NCBI RefSeq assembly: GCF_014850975.1 | Contig: NZ_JACXST010000002.1 | Coordinates: 1,612,001 to 1,676,000 of the forward strand | Direction: 5' to 3' | Length of the DNA: 64,000 nucleotides | Source of the DNA: Methylomonas fluvii | GTDB lineage: Bacteria; Pseudomonadota; Gammaproteobacteria; Methylococcales; Methylomonadaceae | Part shown: positions 48,903 through 57,181 of the stretch, one piece after another | Layout of the letters: each line of letters begins with the position of its first letter | Position numbering within the stretch: position 1 is the stretch's first letter | The notes under the pieces: model-generated | The model's input: the letters and a program-made list of their open reading frames with translations, nothing else | The model's database searches: none | What the model was told of the DNA's origin: nothing | Program-made: the position numbers and the translations under genes

Positions 48903-50132
48903 TTAATGGCTGACGTCGACTTTGCCGCCTTTTTTCTGGCCGATGGCCGCCAGCATTGTGGTGAACCAGTCGGTTTCGATATCGAACGGTTTACCACCTT
49001 TGATGCGTGGAAACTCGATAGCGCGCAATACATTGCCGTTATCTTCGTCGTGGCCCATTACCCCGGATTCGCGGCGGAACGCACATTCCACTGCCAAGTC
49101 AGCGCATGATTTGATCAGACGCATGTCGTCGACGTTGGCGGCTGCGGCGCGGGCGAAATAACCGGATTTTTGCACCAAGGTTTTTTCCGCACCAATCATT
49201 TGCGCAAACTGCTCGCCAAACCATTTACCCGGGTTAACCGCATCCAATTTGATGTGACCGAACGCGTCGCGCGGCACTTCTTGGCCTTTGGCTTGCAGTT
49301 CGGCAACGATAGCTTCCACGCCAGCGCCTTCGGACACGAAGATATTCACGCAATCGACTTTGTCCATTACCGCACGTAACCGAGTCGCTTCAGCTTCTAA
49401 ATCAATCGCCATTTCCGGTACGAAAACTGCGTGTACTTCATAAGACTCGCGGCTCAAGCCCAACTCAGGCAACCAGTCGGCTCGATCCAGCAATTTGCGA
49501 TATTCCTGCGCTGTCGCGGCAGTCAACCAACCGCAGTTACGGCCCATCACTTCATGGACGATCAGCATGCGTGGGTTGGAATTGTTCTCGGCCACCACGT
49601 TCATGAAGTAACGCGCGCCTTGTTCGGCAGCAGTCCAGGCACCCAGCGATTGTTTGATCGGGAATACGTCGTTATCGACGGTTTTCGGCAGACCAATCAC
49701 GGTCAAGCCGTAGTTGTTTTTGGCCAGAAATGCCGCCAGGTCCGCTGCGGCAGTATTGGTATCGTCACCGCCGATAGTGTGCAGAATGTCGACGCCGTCT
49801 TTAATTAACTGGTCGGCCGCGACTTTTTGCGGATCTTCGCCTTCTTTCACCAAACCGCGTTTCACGCAGTCTTTGATATTGGTCAGTTTGACGCGGCTGT
49901 TGCCGATCACTGAACCGCCGAAACGTTGCAGCAAACCGGCTTTTTTTCGGACTTCATCGGTCACGACATAGGAGTCACCCAGCAGCAGGCCTTTGTAGCC
50001 GCCGCGGTAGCAAATAATTTCGATGCTGGGATCAATTTCTGTGTAGCGTTCAATCAGGCTGCCGATAGCGGAGTTCAGGCAAGGCGCCAAACCGCCGGCC
50101 GTGAGGATTGCAACTTTTTTGGGTTTGTTCAT
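48903..50132 (-). CDS. pfp: pyrophosphate-type 6-phosphofructokinase
   Basis: A 409-residue phosphofructokinase. It begins KKVAILTAGGLAPCLNSAIGS. The phosphate-binding motif is HTIGGDDTNTAAADLAAF; the second D of GGDD, where ATP enzymes have G, marks PPi dependence. PKTVDND and MGRNCGWLTAATA follow. It interconverts fructose 6-phosphate and the 1,6-bisphosphate using pyrophosphate, and is reversible. RuMP-pathway methanotrophs use this enzyme in the Embden-Meyerhof branch. The ATG at 50132 matches the family; the frame extends to 50186. Confidence 0.92.
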   Translation of the reverse strand: MNKPKKVAILTAGGLAPCLNSAIGSLIERYTEIDPSIEIICYRGGYKGLLLGDSYVVTDEVRKKAGLLQRFGGSVIGNSRVKLTNIKDCVKRGLVKEGEDPQKVAADQLIKDGVDILHTIGGDDTNTAAADLAAFLAKNNYGLTVIGLPKTVDNDVFPIKQSLGAWTAAEQGARYFMNVVAENNSNPRMLIVHEVMGRNCGWLTAATAQEYRKLLDRADWLPELGLSRESYEVHAVFVPEMAIDLEAEATRLRAVMDKVDCVNIFVSEGAGVEAIVAELQAKGQEVPRDAFGHIKLDAVNPGKWFGEQFAQMIGAEKTLVQKSGYFARAAAANVDDMRLIKSCADLAVECAFRRESGVMGHDEDNGNVLRAIEFPRIKGGKPFDIETDWFTTMLAAIGQKKGGKVDVSH

Positions 50133-50202
50133 GGGCGTTTCAAATAAAAAGTTAAGAAAAAAGTGATGGCTCGGCGTACCAACCATCAGCTATCGCCGCG
50201 TC

Positions 50203-50577
50203 TCAGCGCCGGCGTTGCGATCCCTTTTGCCGCAACACTCGCCAAAACGGTGCAAGCCGCGCGATTCTAACACAAGCTTTTCTTTTATCAGGCAATGTTC
50301 GATGATCGCTCAGCTCACCCAACTTAACCGGCTGCGCCACAAACACTACCGCAGCAAAATCCAGCGGCGCGGAGGCACGAATAAAAGCGGAATAGGTTAG
50401 CGGCTCGACATCGGTCGTAGTGATACTAACTTTGGTTAATTCGCCGCAGTCGCTTAGCGATAGCGACAAATAATCGCTGAGCCCGTGGTCGGCCTGTGTG
50501 AGCAACAAATCCTCAAGCGGCACCGCAAGTTTGCCTTGTTTGATACCTTGAGTGTGTTGATATGAGTTATCTGTCAT
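50203..50577 (-). CDS. hypothetical protein
   Basis: A 124-residue frame from an ATG at 50577, in the same direction as the PFK gene 70 bp downstream. It contains a beta-rich middle (LSLSLSDCGELTKVSITTTD, ASAPLDFAAVVFVAQPVKLGEL). A strongly basic C-terminus (RLAPFWRVLRQKGSQRRR) follows. It has no membrane helix or recognised domain, so it could be a small nucleic-acid- or membrane-surface-binding protein. No strong ribosome site. It may not be a real gene. Confidence 0.45.
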   Translation of the reverse strand: MTDNSYQHTQGIKQGKLAVPLEDLLLTQADHGLSDYLSLSLSDCGELTKVSITTTDVEPLTYSAFIRASAPLDFAAVVFVAQPVKLGELSDHRTLPDKRKACVRIARLAPFWRVLRQKGSQRRR

Positions 50578-50689
50578 CTGTTACCGCTCCGCACTGAACT
50601 AGCTAAATTGCGGTAGTAAGCTTATCGTCCTTGCAATTTACCGCCAGTGTACCAAGGTTCTAAACCAGCCTAGATCAAACACTTATGCG

Positions 50690-51463
50690 CTAAGCGGCCA
50701 GTAACCAATCATGCACTAGGCGACAAAACGCGTCCGGTTCCTCAACATATAACCAATGGCCGGTATCTGGAATTTTCGCGATATTGGCTTGCGGAAACAC
50801 TGCATAAATCGCTTCTTCATCCAAGTATTTTGAATTGCCGCCGCCAATAAACAAAACCGGCCTGACGAACCGGCTGTCGCCGACATCCGGAAAACCGACG
50901 ATGTGATGGGCATTTTTTTGAATAATATCCAGATTGATCCGCCAGTAGTAATTTCCGTCTTTCAGCAGCAGGTTTTGCAACAAAAACTGTCGGTAAGCTA
51001 AATCCGGAACCGCCTCGGCTAGCGCCTCTTCCGCTTGCTTTCGGTTGCCGATGCTATCCACCGGCAAACGGCTGAGAGCGTCTACAAGATCGTCAAAGCT
51101 ATGCTGATAACTTACCGGGGCGATGTCCGCAACGATTAAACCAGCGACCCGCTGCGGATAATGCAAGGCAAACCACATCACTGCCTTGCCCCCCATGCTG
51201 TGCCCGAGTAAATGAGCACAGGGAATCTCGTGGCTATCCATAAAAGCCAACAAATCGGCGGCCATACTGGGATAATCCAGCACATCGGCATGCGGCGAGC
51301 TGCCGTGATTGCGCATATCCAACACATAAACATGCCGCTGCTCGGCCAGGCGTTTGGCCACCGAACGCCAGTTACGCGACGCAGCCAGAAAACCATGCAC
51401 AATCAGTAATGGAGTGTCGCCGGGTTCGCCGAAACTATCGTAAGCCAGCTCGATGGTCGTCAT
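50690..51463 (-). CDS. alpha/beta hydrolase (YbfF-like esterase), duplicate copy 1
   Basis: A 257-residue alpha/beta hydrolase. The oxyanion segment is IVHGFLAASRNW, the nucleophile Ser89 is in LLGHSMGGKAV, and the C-terminal histidine is in IPDTGHWLYVEEP. The family member YbfF cleaves short acyl esters, including acyl-CoA in vitro. The ATG at 51463 is preferred over a frame start at 51538 that reads back into the DUF445 gene. This copy has lost its normal upstream region: a cut DUF445 fragment and an IS lie before it, so its expression may be altered. Confidence 0.9.
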   Translation of the reverse strand: MTTIELAYDSFGEPGDTPLLIVHGFLAASRNWRSVAKRLAEQRHVYVLDMRNHGSSPHADVLDYPSMAADLLAFMDSHEIPCAHLLGHSMGGKAVMWFALHYPQRVAGLIVADIAPVSYQHSFDDLVDALSRLPVDSIGNRKQAEEALAEAVPDLAYRQFLLQNLLLKDGNYYWRINLDIIQKNAHHIVGFPDVGDSRFVRPVLFIGGGNSKYLDEEAIYAVFPQANIAKIPDTGHWLYVEEPDAFCRLVHDWLLAA

Positions 51464-51474
51464 CGTCACTGCTC

Positions 51475-51721
51475 TCAAGCTAAGCCGAAGATTGCGCCCA
51501 ACACCCCGCCGAACACGCCACCCCATACCACCAGCCAACCCAAATGTTGCTTGATGATGGATTGCACCATTTCCTTGACCAATTGCGGCGTTAATTCGCT
51601 CAAACGTCTGTCGATCACCATTTCGATTTTGCCGGTCAAATCCTCACCAATCTTGTGCGCATTCAATCCTTGCTGCAAAGCGTGCTTAAACCGTTCGGAC
51701 TCCACCATTTCCGATAAGGTG
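51475..51721 (-). pseudogene. DUF445 gene fragment (C-terminus) cut at the IS
   Basis: The last 82 codons of the DUF445 membrane-protein gene, identical to the C-terminus of the intact copy at 53980-54702. It includes RLSELTPQLVKEMVQSII and the final membrane segment. The coding sequence stops matching at 51721, where the IS begins. No start of its own. Confidence 0.92.
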
Positions 51722-51728
51722 ATGACAT

Positions 51729-51740
51729 GGACTCCTCCTC
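51729..51740 (+). repeat. IS subterminal inverted repeat, left
   Basis: GGACTCCTCCTC, 7 bp inside the left end. The same GAGGAGTCC word also occurs in the ribosome-site region of the transposase gene (51787-51795). Confidence 0.85.
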
Positions 51741-51798
51741 ACCCCTAGCGGTGTCACAATGCACCCGAAAATTTAAACGGGACAAAGAGGAGTCCGAA

Positions 51799-52812
51799 AT
51801 GAATCGTAACGTAGTGGGTTTGGATATAGCAAAACAAGTGTTTCATCTGTTCATGATGCTCGAGGGCAAAGCGATCAAGCGGAAACTAAAGCGCTCGGAA
51901 CTCCTGGAATTCATAGCTCAACTACCACCAAGCCTGATCGCGCTGGAAGCCTGCGGTGGTTCGCACCACTGGGCACGGTCGTTCCAAGCACTGGGTCATG
52001 AGGTCGTGCTATTGAACGCCCGTTACGTGAAAGCCTTCGTGGTGGGCAACAAAAACGATTTCAACGATGCCGAGGCGATCTTTACGGCGGCGCGGCAACC
52101 GAACAAACGTACGGTGGCCATTAAAAACATGGAACAACAAGACCTGGCCATGGTGCATGGCATTCGCCAAGGCAAAGTCGAGGAGCGTACGGCCTTGATC
52201 AATCAGATTCGCGGGCATTTGGCCGAGCGCGGGCTGGTGTTGCCGAAAAGTGCCCATCAGGTCAGAAAACAGTTGCCGTTGATGTTGGAAGATGCCGAGA
52301 AGCAACTGTCGACGCTCAGCCGCGCGCTGTTTGCCGAACAGTATCAAGCCCTGGTGGCGATTGATGAGGCCATCAAAACTATGGATCGGCAGATCGAAGC
52401 GCTGTGCCGGCAAAATGCCTTGAGCAAACGTCTGATTGCCATTCCGGGCATAGGCCCGCTCACCGCCACTTTGGCCGCCGCCGATGTGGGGGATGGCAAA
52501 GGTTATACGTCCAGTCGTGATTACGCCGCCAGTTTGGGCGTGGTGCCCAGACAGCATAGTAGCGGCGACCGCCAAGTCTTGCTCGGCATCAGCAAACGGG
52601 GTAATCGGCGCTTGCGCACCTTGTTGATCCACGGCGCCCGGGCGGTATTGAAATACTGCGGCGACAAGAGCGACCCGTTGAGCCGCTGGCTACAAGCCTT
52701 AATCGAACGGCGAGGCTTCAACAAGGCCGCCGTGGCCTTAGCTAACAAGAATGCCCGGATTATCTGGGCACTGGCCACTGGCTCTGGCGAATATGCGGCC
52801 CAAGTGGCTTGA
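51799..52812 (+). CDS. IS110-family transposase/recombinase (IS1111 group)
   Basis: A 337-residue DEDD recombinase. The N-terminal RuvC-like domain (about 1-155) has acidic residues in VVGLDIAKQVF, ALEACGGSHHW and KNDFNDAEAI. The C-terminal Transposase_20 domain (about 205-300) has IPGIGPLTATLAA and the serine-bearing QHSSGDRQVLLGISKRGNRR. The ATG at 51799 follows GAGGAG. The family moves through a circular intermediate and is guided by an element-encoded RNA, which in the IS1111 group lies downstream of this gene. The gene is unbroken. Confidence 0.95.
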   Translation: MNRNVVGLDIAKQVFHLFMMLEGKAIKRKLKRSELLEFIAQLPPSLIALEACGGSHHWARSFQALGHEVVLLNARYVKAFVVGNKNDFNDAEAIFTAARQPNKRTVAIKNMEQQDLAMVHGIRQGKVEERTALINQIRGHLAERGLVLPKSAHQVRKQLPLMLEDAEKQLSTLSRALFAEQYQALVAIDEAIKTMDRQIEALCRQNALSKRLIAIPGIGPLTATLAAADVGDGKGYTSSRDYAASLGVVPRQHSSGDRQVLLGISKRGNRRLRTLLIHGARAVLKYCGDKSDPLSRWLQALIERRGFNKAAVALANKNARIIWALATGSGEYAAQVA

Positions 52813-52825
52813 TTGAGTGATGTCC

Positions 52826-52898
52826 GAGTTGCCCACCCTTTGCCCAACGCCTCCACACGAGAGAAGGGTTCCGGCGTCGGGCAAAGCGTGGACAACTC
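52826..52898. repeat. 26-bp imperfect inverted repeat after the transposase gene
   Basis: Arms 52826-52851 and 52873-52898 pair over 26 bp with three mismatches around a 21-nt loop (GAGTTG...ACGCC against GGCGT...CAACTC). It starts 14 bp after the transposase stop. It may separate transposase transcription from the guide-RNA region, or be part of that RNA. Confidence 0.8.
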
Positions 52899-52949
52899 TC
52901 AATCCGGTGATGCAAACGCTATAAACGAGTTCAACAGATTGCGGAGGCA

Positions 52950-53120
52950 AGTCACTCAAAAGTGATGACATTCAACAGGTCAGACCGGTGCTTTTAAATC
53001 CCGTTTAGCGCATAGGTTCTTTAGAAACCGTTAAGGTGTTAGTGGAAAAAGCGCGCGGATAGATTCATCAGGGTCCGAAGGTCAATCAAGCACCTTCATC
53101 AAGAGACCGAATATATGGCT
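52950..53120 (+). ncRNA. candidate IS guide RNA (bridge RNA/seekRNA)
   Basis: This lies in the 376-bp right non-coding end, where IS1111-group guide RNAs are found. CCGTTTAGCGCATA (53001-53014) is the reverse complement of the right flank 53189-53202 except one base, and that change allows a G-U pair. CCGTTAAGGTG (53028-53038) equals the left flank 51711-51721 at 10 of 11 bases. Between them GGTT...AACC can form a small hairpin, so the two words would face each other in a target-binding loop. TCACT/AGTGA forms another hairpin at 52952-52965. The ends given here are guesses; the strand is assumed from the transposase. Confidence 0.65.
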
Positions 53121-53173
53121 GCAATCTCGATCTCTGTTGGAAACATTATTTTTGGGAATCTTGGCTGGCAATT

Positions 53174-53185
53174 GGGGAGGAGTCC
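53174..53185 (-). repeat. IS subterminal inverted repeat, right
   Basis: GGGGAGGAGTCC matches the complement of the left repeat at 11 of 12 positions, 3 bp from the right end. Confidence 0.85.
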
Positions 53186-53188
53186 ATA

Positions 53189-54226
53189 TATGCGCTAAGC
53201 GGCCAGTAACCAATCATGCACTAGGCGACAAAACGCGTCCGGTTCCTCAACATATAACCAATGGCCGGTATCTGGAATTTTCGCGATATTGGCTTGCGGA
53301 AACACTGCATAAATCGCTTCTTCATCCAAGTATTTTGAATTGCCGCCGCCAATAAACAAAACCGGCCTGACGAACCGGCTGTCGCCGACATCCGGAAAAC
53401 CGACGATGTGATGGGCATTTTTTTGAATAATATCCAGATTGATCCGCCAGTAGTAATTTCCGTCTTTCAGCAGCAGGTTTTGCAACAAAAACTGTCGGTA
53501 AGCTAAATCCGGAACCGCCTCGGCTAGCGCCTCTTCCGCTTGCTTTCGGTTGCCGATGCTATCCACCGGCAAACGGCTGAGAGCGTCTACAAGATCGTCA
53601 AAGCTATGCTGATAACTTACCGGGGCGATGTCCGCAACGATTAAACCAGCGACCCGCTGCGGATAATGCAAGGCAAACCACATCACTGCCTTGCCCCCCA
53701 TGCTGTGCCCGAGTAAATGAGCACAGGGAATCTCGTGGCTATCCATAAAAGCCAACAAATCGGCGGCCATACTGGGATAATCCAGCACATCGGCATGCGG
53801 CGAGCTGCCGTGATTGCGCATATCCAACACATAAACATGCCGCTGCTCGGCCAGGCGTTTGGCCACCGAACGCCAGTTACGCGACGCAGCCAGAAAACCA
53901 TGCACAATCAGTAATGGAGTGTCGCCGGGTTCGCCGAAACTATCGTAAGCCAGCTCGATGGTCGTCATCGTCACTGCTCTCAAGCTAAGCCGAAGATTGC
54001 GCCCAACACCCCGCCGAACACGCCACCCCATACCACCAGCCAACCCAAATGTTGCTTGATGATGGATTGCACCATTTCCTTGACCAATTGCGGCGTTAAT
54101 TCGCTCAAACGTCTGTCGATCACCATTTCGATTTTGCCGGTCAAATCCTCACCAATCTTGTGCGCATTCAATCCTTGCTGCAAAGCGTGCTTAAACCGTT
54201 CGGACTCCACCATTTCCGATAAGGTG
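53189..54226. repeat. 1,038-bp direct repeat, copy 2
   Basis: Second copy of the block at 50684-51721. It begins immediately after the IS and continues without a break into the rest of the DUF445 gene, so this side is the intact locus on the right. Confidence 0.95.
53195..53968 (-). CDS. alpha/beta hydrolase (YbfF-like esterase), duplicate copy 2
   Basis: Identical to the protein at 50690-51463 (257 residues, Ser89 in GHSMGG). This copy keeps its native upstream neighbour: it starts 11 bp after the stop of the intact DUF445 gene, so it is co-transcribed with it. Its downstream side now runs into the IS instead of the original sequence. Confidence 0.92.
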   Translation of the reverse strand: MTTIELAYDSFGEPGDTPLLIVHGFLAASRNWRSVAKRLAEQRHVYVLDMRNHGSSPHADVLDYPSMAADLLAFMDSHEIPCAHLLGHSMGGKAVMWFALHYPQRVAGLIVADIAPVSYQHSFDDLVDALSRLPVDSIGNRKQAEEALAEAVPDLAYRQFLLQNLLLKDGNYYWRINLDIIQKNAHHIVGFPDVGDSRFVRPVLFIGGGNSKYLDEEAIYAVFPQANIAKIPDTGHWLYVEEPDAFCRLVHDWLLAA

Positions 54227-54702
54227 TGCTGCATTTTTTCGGTAAAGGGTTGTTTTAGCGGCAATAACGCCTCTTCGCCGCCCATCATCAACAACATGCC
54301 ACCGAACGAAGAAGCCATAATGGAAGATACCAAGCCTTCGTAAACCTTGTCGTAATCGACAGCGCTTAACAAAGACTGCAAATTCAACACCTTTCCGCCC
54401 TGCTGTTCCTCTGTTTCGATGAACTGTTCGATATTTTCCACCGTGAAAAATTGCTGCATCATCAAGGCCTTGATCGATGCCTTAAACTCTTCGAAACGCG
54501 CAGGGATAATCCCCGAACCATATAAAAACGGCACCTTTTCGAACAGCATATGGATAGCCAACCAGTTAGTAATTGCTCCGGAAAATGCAAAAAAACCGAT
54601 CGCTTTCAGTGTTTCCGGATAAAACGGGCTGACATAGCCCGCAGCGATAATCAGCAGGGAGATAAAGTTGGTTAAAAAGCTTTGATTTAGTAATTTTTTC
54701 AT
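53980..54702 (-). CDS. DUF445 family membrane protein, intact
   Basis: A 240-residue inner-membrane protein. It has two N-terminal helices (about 8-50, FISLLIIAAGYVSPFYPETLKA and the family motif GAITNWLAIHMLFEKVP). A long cytoplasmic helical region follows, with a final membrane segment (about 215-240, GWLVVWGGVFGGVLGAIFGLA). Family role unknown. The ATG at 54702 is chosen; in-frame starts at 54720 and 54741 have no better ribosome site. It is divergent from ogt and operonic with the esterase. Confidence 0.85.
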   Translation of the reverse strand: MKKLLNQSFLTNFISLLIIAAGYVSPFYPETLKAIGFFAFSGAITNWLAIHMLFEKVPFLYGSGIIPARFEEFKASIKALMMQQFFTVENIEQFIETEEQQGGKVLNLQSLLSAVDYDKVYEGLVSSIMASSFGGMLLMMGGEEALLPLKQPFTEKMQHTLSEMVESERFKHALQQGLNAHKIGEDLTGKIEMVIDRRLSELTPQLVKEMVQSIIKQHLGWLVVWGGVFGGVLGAIFGLA

Positions 54703-54779
54703 TATTTTGTTAAGTAACATACGAACAGCAAATTTTGCCAAACACTGTTGCCGTAGGCCAGCATAAATTGGGACTAAAT

Positions 54780-55343
54780 ATGAACATTACTATTTCTCCG
54801 AATCATAACGGTGAACCCGATAGCCAAATTCGATTTGCAACCGGAATGTGTCCGTTGGGCTGGCTGCTAGTGGCTGTTAAACCAACCGGCGTTTGCGCAA
54901 TCGCCTTGGGCGATGCTCCGGACAATTTAACCACAGCCTTCCAGGATAAATATCCTGAAGCGGAATTTATAGACGGCTCCCCCGAATTCGAACGCATTTT
55001 CGCCGCATTGCGAAAATTTATCGACATACCGGAGCAAGGACTGGAGCTGACATTGGATACAGGCGGAACGCCGTTCCAACAGCGCGTTTGGCAGGCATTA
55101 GGGGAAATCCCTGTCGGCGCCACCGCTAGTTACAGCGAGATTGCCCGGCGTATAGGTTCGCCGAATTCGGCGCGTGCGGTGGCAAGCGCTTGCGCCGCCA
55201 ATCCTGTGGCCATAGCAATACCATGCCACCGGGTATTAAGGATTGACGGGAAATTATCCGGCTATCGCTGGGGCTTGGAACGCAAAGCAGCGTTATTGCG
55301 CAGGGAGTTGCTTTACAAAAAGCAAATAATCGAAATCGGATGA
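54780..55343 (+). CDS. ogt: methylated-DNA--[protein]-cysteine S-methyltransferase
   Basis: A 187-residue suicide repair protein that removes methyl groups from O6-methylguanine. The acceptor cysteine is in IAIPCHRVLR; the helix-turn-helix is GATASYSEIARRIGSPNSARAVASA with the arginine finger; the C-terminal GYRWGLERKAALL is typical. The N-terminal part (GWLLVAVKPTGVCAIALGD) resembles the C-terminal half of Ada, but the Ada sensor domain is absent. ATG at 54780 is preferred to the frame start at 54735, which would overlap the divergent DUF445 gene. Confidence 0.93.
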   Translation: MNITISPNHNGEPDSQIRFATGMCPLGWLLVAVKPTGVCAIALGDAPDNLTTAFQDKYPEAEFIDGSPEFERIFAALRKFIDIPEQGLELTLDTGGTPFQQRVWQALGEIPVGATASYSEIARRIGSPNSARAVASACAANPVAIAIPCHRVLRIDGKLSGYRWGLERKAALLRRELLYKKQIIEIG

Positions 55344-55404
55344 TAAAACCATAATCCGGAAATTCGCGGCCCACGCCGATGAAAACCCATTTATTCAAGG
55401 CCCA

Positions 55405-56601
55405 CTAAATGGCTTGGCAACGTTCCGCAATCATTCTGCCGATGGGAAGTGCTGAAGTCGCGGCCGGTGAAGGCGCATTGCAGACGTGCAGCATGCGCTC
55501 GGTCTGCTTAAACAGAAAATCGTGGACGGCCTGGCCTTCATCGGTAACAACCTGAGCACGGATACCCGCCCGGAACGGCAATAAATCTTCAACGCTTAAC
55601 GACGGGCAATATTTGCGGCATTTCCGAAGGTAAGCCCGTTTGCTCAACGATGTCACCAACTCTTGCAGCGCGTGGTGGCGGTAGCGATAAATCAATTTCC
55701 AGAACCCGGGAAATCTTAAAAAATCTGCGCAATCTCGCCGGGAAAACGATAACTTGGGATAGCCTTCTCGGGCGAAACCAATCACCGCGTTCGGCCCCAC
55801 AGTCACGCTCCCATCTATCATACGGGTCAAGTGGATGCCCAGGAACGGCAGCGCCGGGTCGGGCGCCGGATAAATGAGGTGGTTGACGACCGCGTTTTTG
55901 GCTTGCGGCAATTGAAAATATTCGCCGCGGAAGGGCACGATACGAAAATCAACATCCAAGCCTGCCAAACGGGCCAAGCGGTCGGCTTGCAAACCGCCGC
56001 AGACGATCAATTGGCCTGCGCGAAAGAGCTCACCGCCGCCCCCGACTTCAACGTAATGAGCACTCTCCTCAATGTGATCCACCTGTAAACCGTAACGCAC
56101 CAGAGCACCGCCTTGCACCACTTGCTCGGCCATTTTACGGCACACCAAGCCGTAATCGACAATCGCTGTTTCCCGGCTATACAAGGCAGCAACCCCACGA
56201 ATATTTGGCTCACTGCGTGCAAGCTGAGCTCCGTCGAGGCGTTCCAATTGCAACCCGTTAGCAACCGCGCGGTCGTAAAGTGTATTGATCCGTTCGTGTT
56301 CCACGTCATCAGTCGCTACGATCAGCTTGCCGCATTCGTCGTAGGGAATCCCATTCGAGCGGCAAAAAACCTTGGTCGCCACCAAACCCTCCCTACACAG
56401 ACGCGCCTTCAGGCTCCCCGGCTCATAGTAAATACCTGCGTGTATGACGCCGCTGTTGTGCCCGGTCTGATGTCGGCCGGGCATCCCCTCTTTTTCCAAC
56501 AACGCAATGCGAGCGTCTGGATGGCGTTCTTGCAGCGTCAGTGCAGTTGCGAAACCGACGATACCGCCGCCTACAATACAAAAATCAAAAAACGTCGTCA
56601 T
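55405..56601 (-). CDS. lhgO: L-2-hydroxyglutarate oxidase
   Basis: A 398-residue FAD-dependent oxidase of the DAO family. The dinucleotide loop is [16 protein letters not shown] (about 5-20). [26 protein letters not shown] is the family signature, PFRGEYFQL and [21 protein letters not shown] follow, and the end [13 protein letters not shown] is typical. It oxidises L-2-hydroxyglutarate to 2-oxoglutarate, passing electrons to the membrane or oxygen. The start overlaps gmhB by 17 bp, so the pair is co-translated, though no metabolic link is obvious. Confidence 0.9.
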   Translation of the reverse strand: MTTFFDFCIVGGGIVGFATALTLQERHPDARIALLEKEGMPGRHQTGHNSGVIHAGIYYEPGSLKARLCREGLVATKVFCRSNGIPYDECGKLIVATDDVEHERINTLYDRAVANGLQLERLDGAQLARSEPNIRGVAALYSRETAIVDYGLVCRKMAEQVVQGGALVRYGLQVDHIEESAHYVEVGGGGELFRAGQLIVCGGLQADRLARLAGLDVDFRIVPFRGEYFQLPQAKNAVVNHLIYPAPDPALPFLGIHLTRMIDGSVTVGPNAVIGFAREGYPKLSFSRRDCADFLRFPGFWKLIYRYRHHALQELVTSLSKRAYLRKCRKYCPSLSVEDLLPFRAGIRAQVVTDEGQAVHDFLFKQTERMLHVCNAPSPAATSALPIGRMIAERCQAI

Positions 56602-57166
56602 GTAGCTCCAGCAAAAAATGCCGCTCGAGAACGGCGCAAGCATCGGCAAGCGAACATATCACCACAGTCGGCCGCGCACTATCGGCATCCTCACCGAGCA
56701 ATAGCGTCACGCCCACCCCCGCGGCTTTTGCGGCGGCGATATCGGATTCCTTATCGCCCAAAAGCAGGGATCGCGCCAGATCCAAGCCGAGTTCGTCGCG
56801 AGCCCGCAACATCATCCCTGGATTGGGTTTGCGCTCGAAAGATTCGCACTTGTATTCGCCCACGCCGTGCTCTGGATGAAACGGACAAAAATACACCGCT
56901 GCCAGAGGTGCACCTTCGGCCGCGAAGCGCTCGCTCATCCACGCCGTAAGCTCATGAAATTGCGCTTCCGTATAAAAGCCCCGTCCGATACCGGCCTGAT
57001 TGGTCACCACCACCAGCACCAAGCCCAACCTGGTTGCCAGGCGGCATAGGTCGAAAATGCCGTCAACGAATTCGAAATCTTCGATACGGTGGACATAATT
57101 TTTTTCGACATTGATGACCCCGTCGCGATCTAGGAATAATGCGGGTTTAGCGTAAGTTTTCGTCAT
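56585..57166 (-). CDS. gmhB: D-glycero-D-manno-heptose 1,7-bisphosphate 7-phosphatase
   Basis: A 193-residue HAD phosphatase. Motif I is [12 protein letters not shown] (nucleophile Asp about 13, acid Asp 15). [14 protein letters not shown] is motif II. The zinc loop [25 protein letters not shown] has the Cys/His pattern, one cysteine short of the usual set. [16 protein letters not shown] is motif IV. It makes the heptose precursor for lipopolysaccharide core. It follows the glycosyltransferase gene by 15 bp, in keeping with surface-glycan synthesis. Confidence 0.9.
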   Translation of the reverse strand: MTKTYAKPALFLDRDGVINVEKNYVHRIEDFEFVDGIFDLCRLATRLGLVLVVVTNQAGIGRGFYTEAQFHELTAWMSERFAAEGAPLAAVYFCPFHPEHGVGEYKCESFERKPNPGMMLRARDELGLDLARSLLLGDKESDIAAAKAAGVGVTLLLGEDADSARPTVVICSLADACAVLERHFLLELHDDVF

Positions 57167-57181
57167 AGAACGGCTAACCCA

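Larger units (their letters stand above)
50684..51721. repeat. 1,038-bp direct repeat, copy 1
   Basis: This block recurs at 53189-54226 with a constant offset of 2,505 bp, and the encoded proteins are identical. It holds the whole esterase gene and the last 82 codons of the DUF445 gene. It ends exactly at the left end of the IS. Confidence 0.95.
51722..53188 (+). mobile_element. IS110-family insertion sequence, IS1111 group (1,467 bp)
   Basis: The limits are set by the repeat: sequence identity to copy 2 ends at 51721, and identity to copy 1 begins at 53189. Subterminal 12-bp inverted repeats (51729-51740 and 53174-53185, 11/12) lie 7 bp from the left end (ATGACAT) and 3 bp from the right end (ATA). 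This is the spacing known for the IS1111 group. There is one transposase gene, 77 bp of left non-coding and 376 bp of right non-coding sequence. No target-site duplication is expected for this family. The element looks intact. Confidence 0.9.

Noticed and set aside
50690-51538. esterase start at 51538
   Set aside because: The extra N-terminus reads through the DUF445 coding end and has no family similarity; ATG at 51463 matches relatives.
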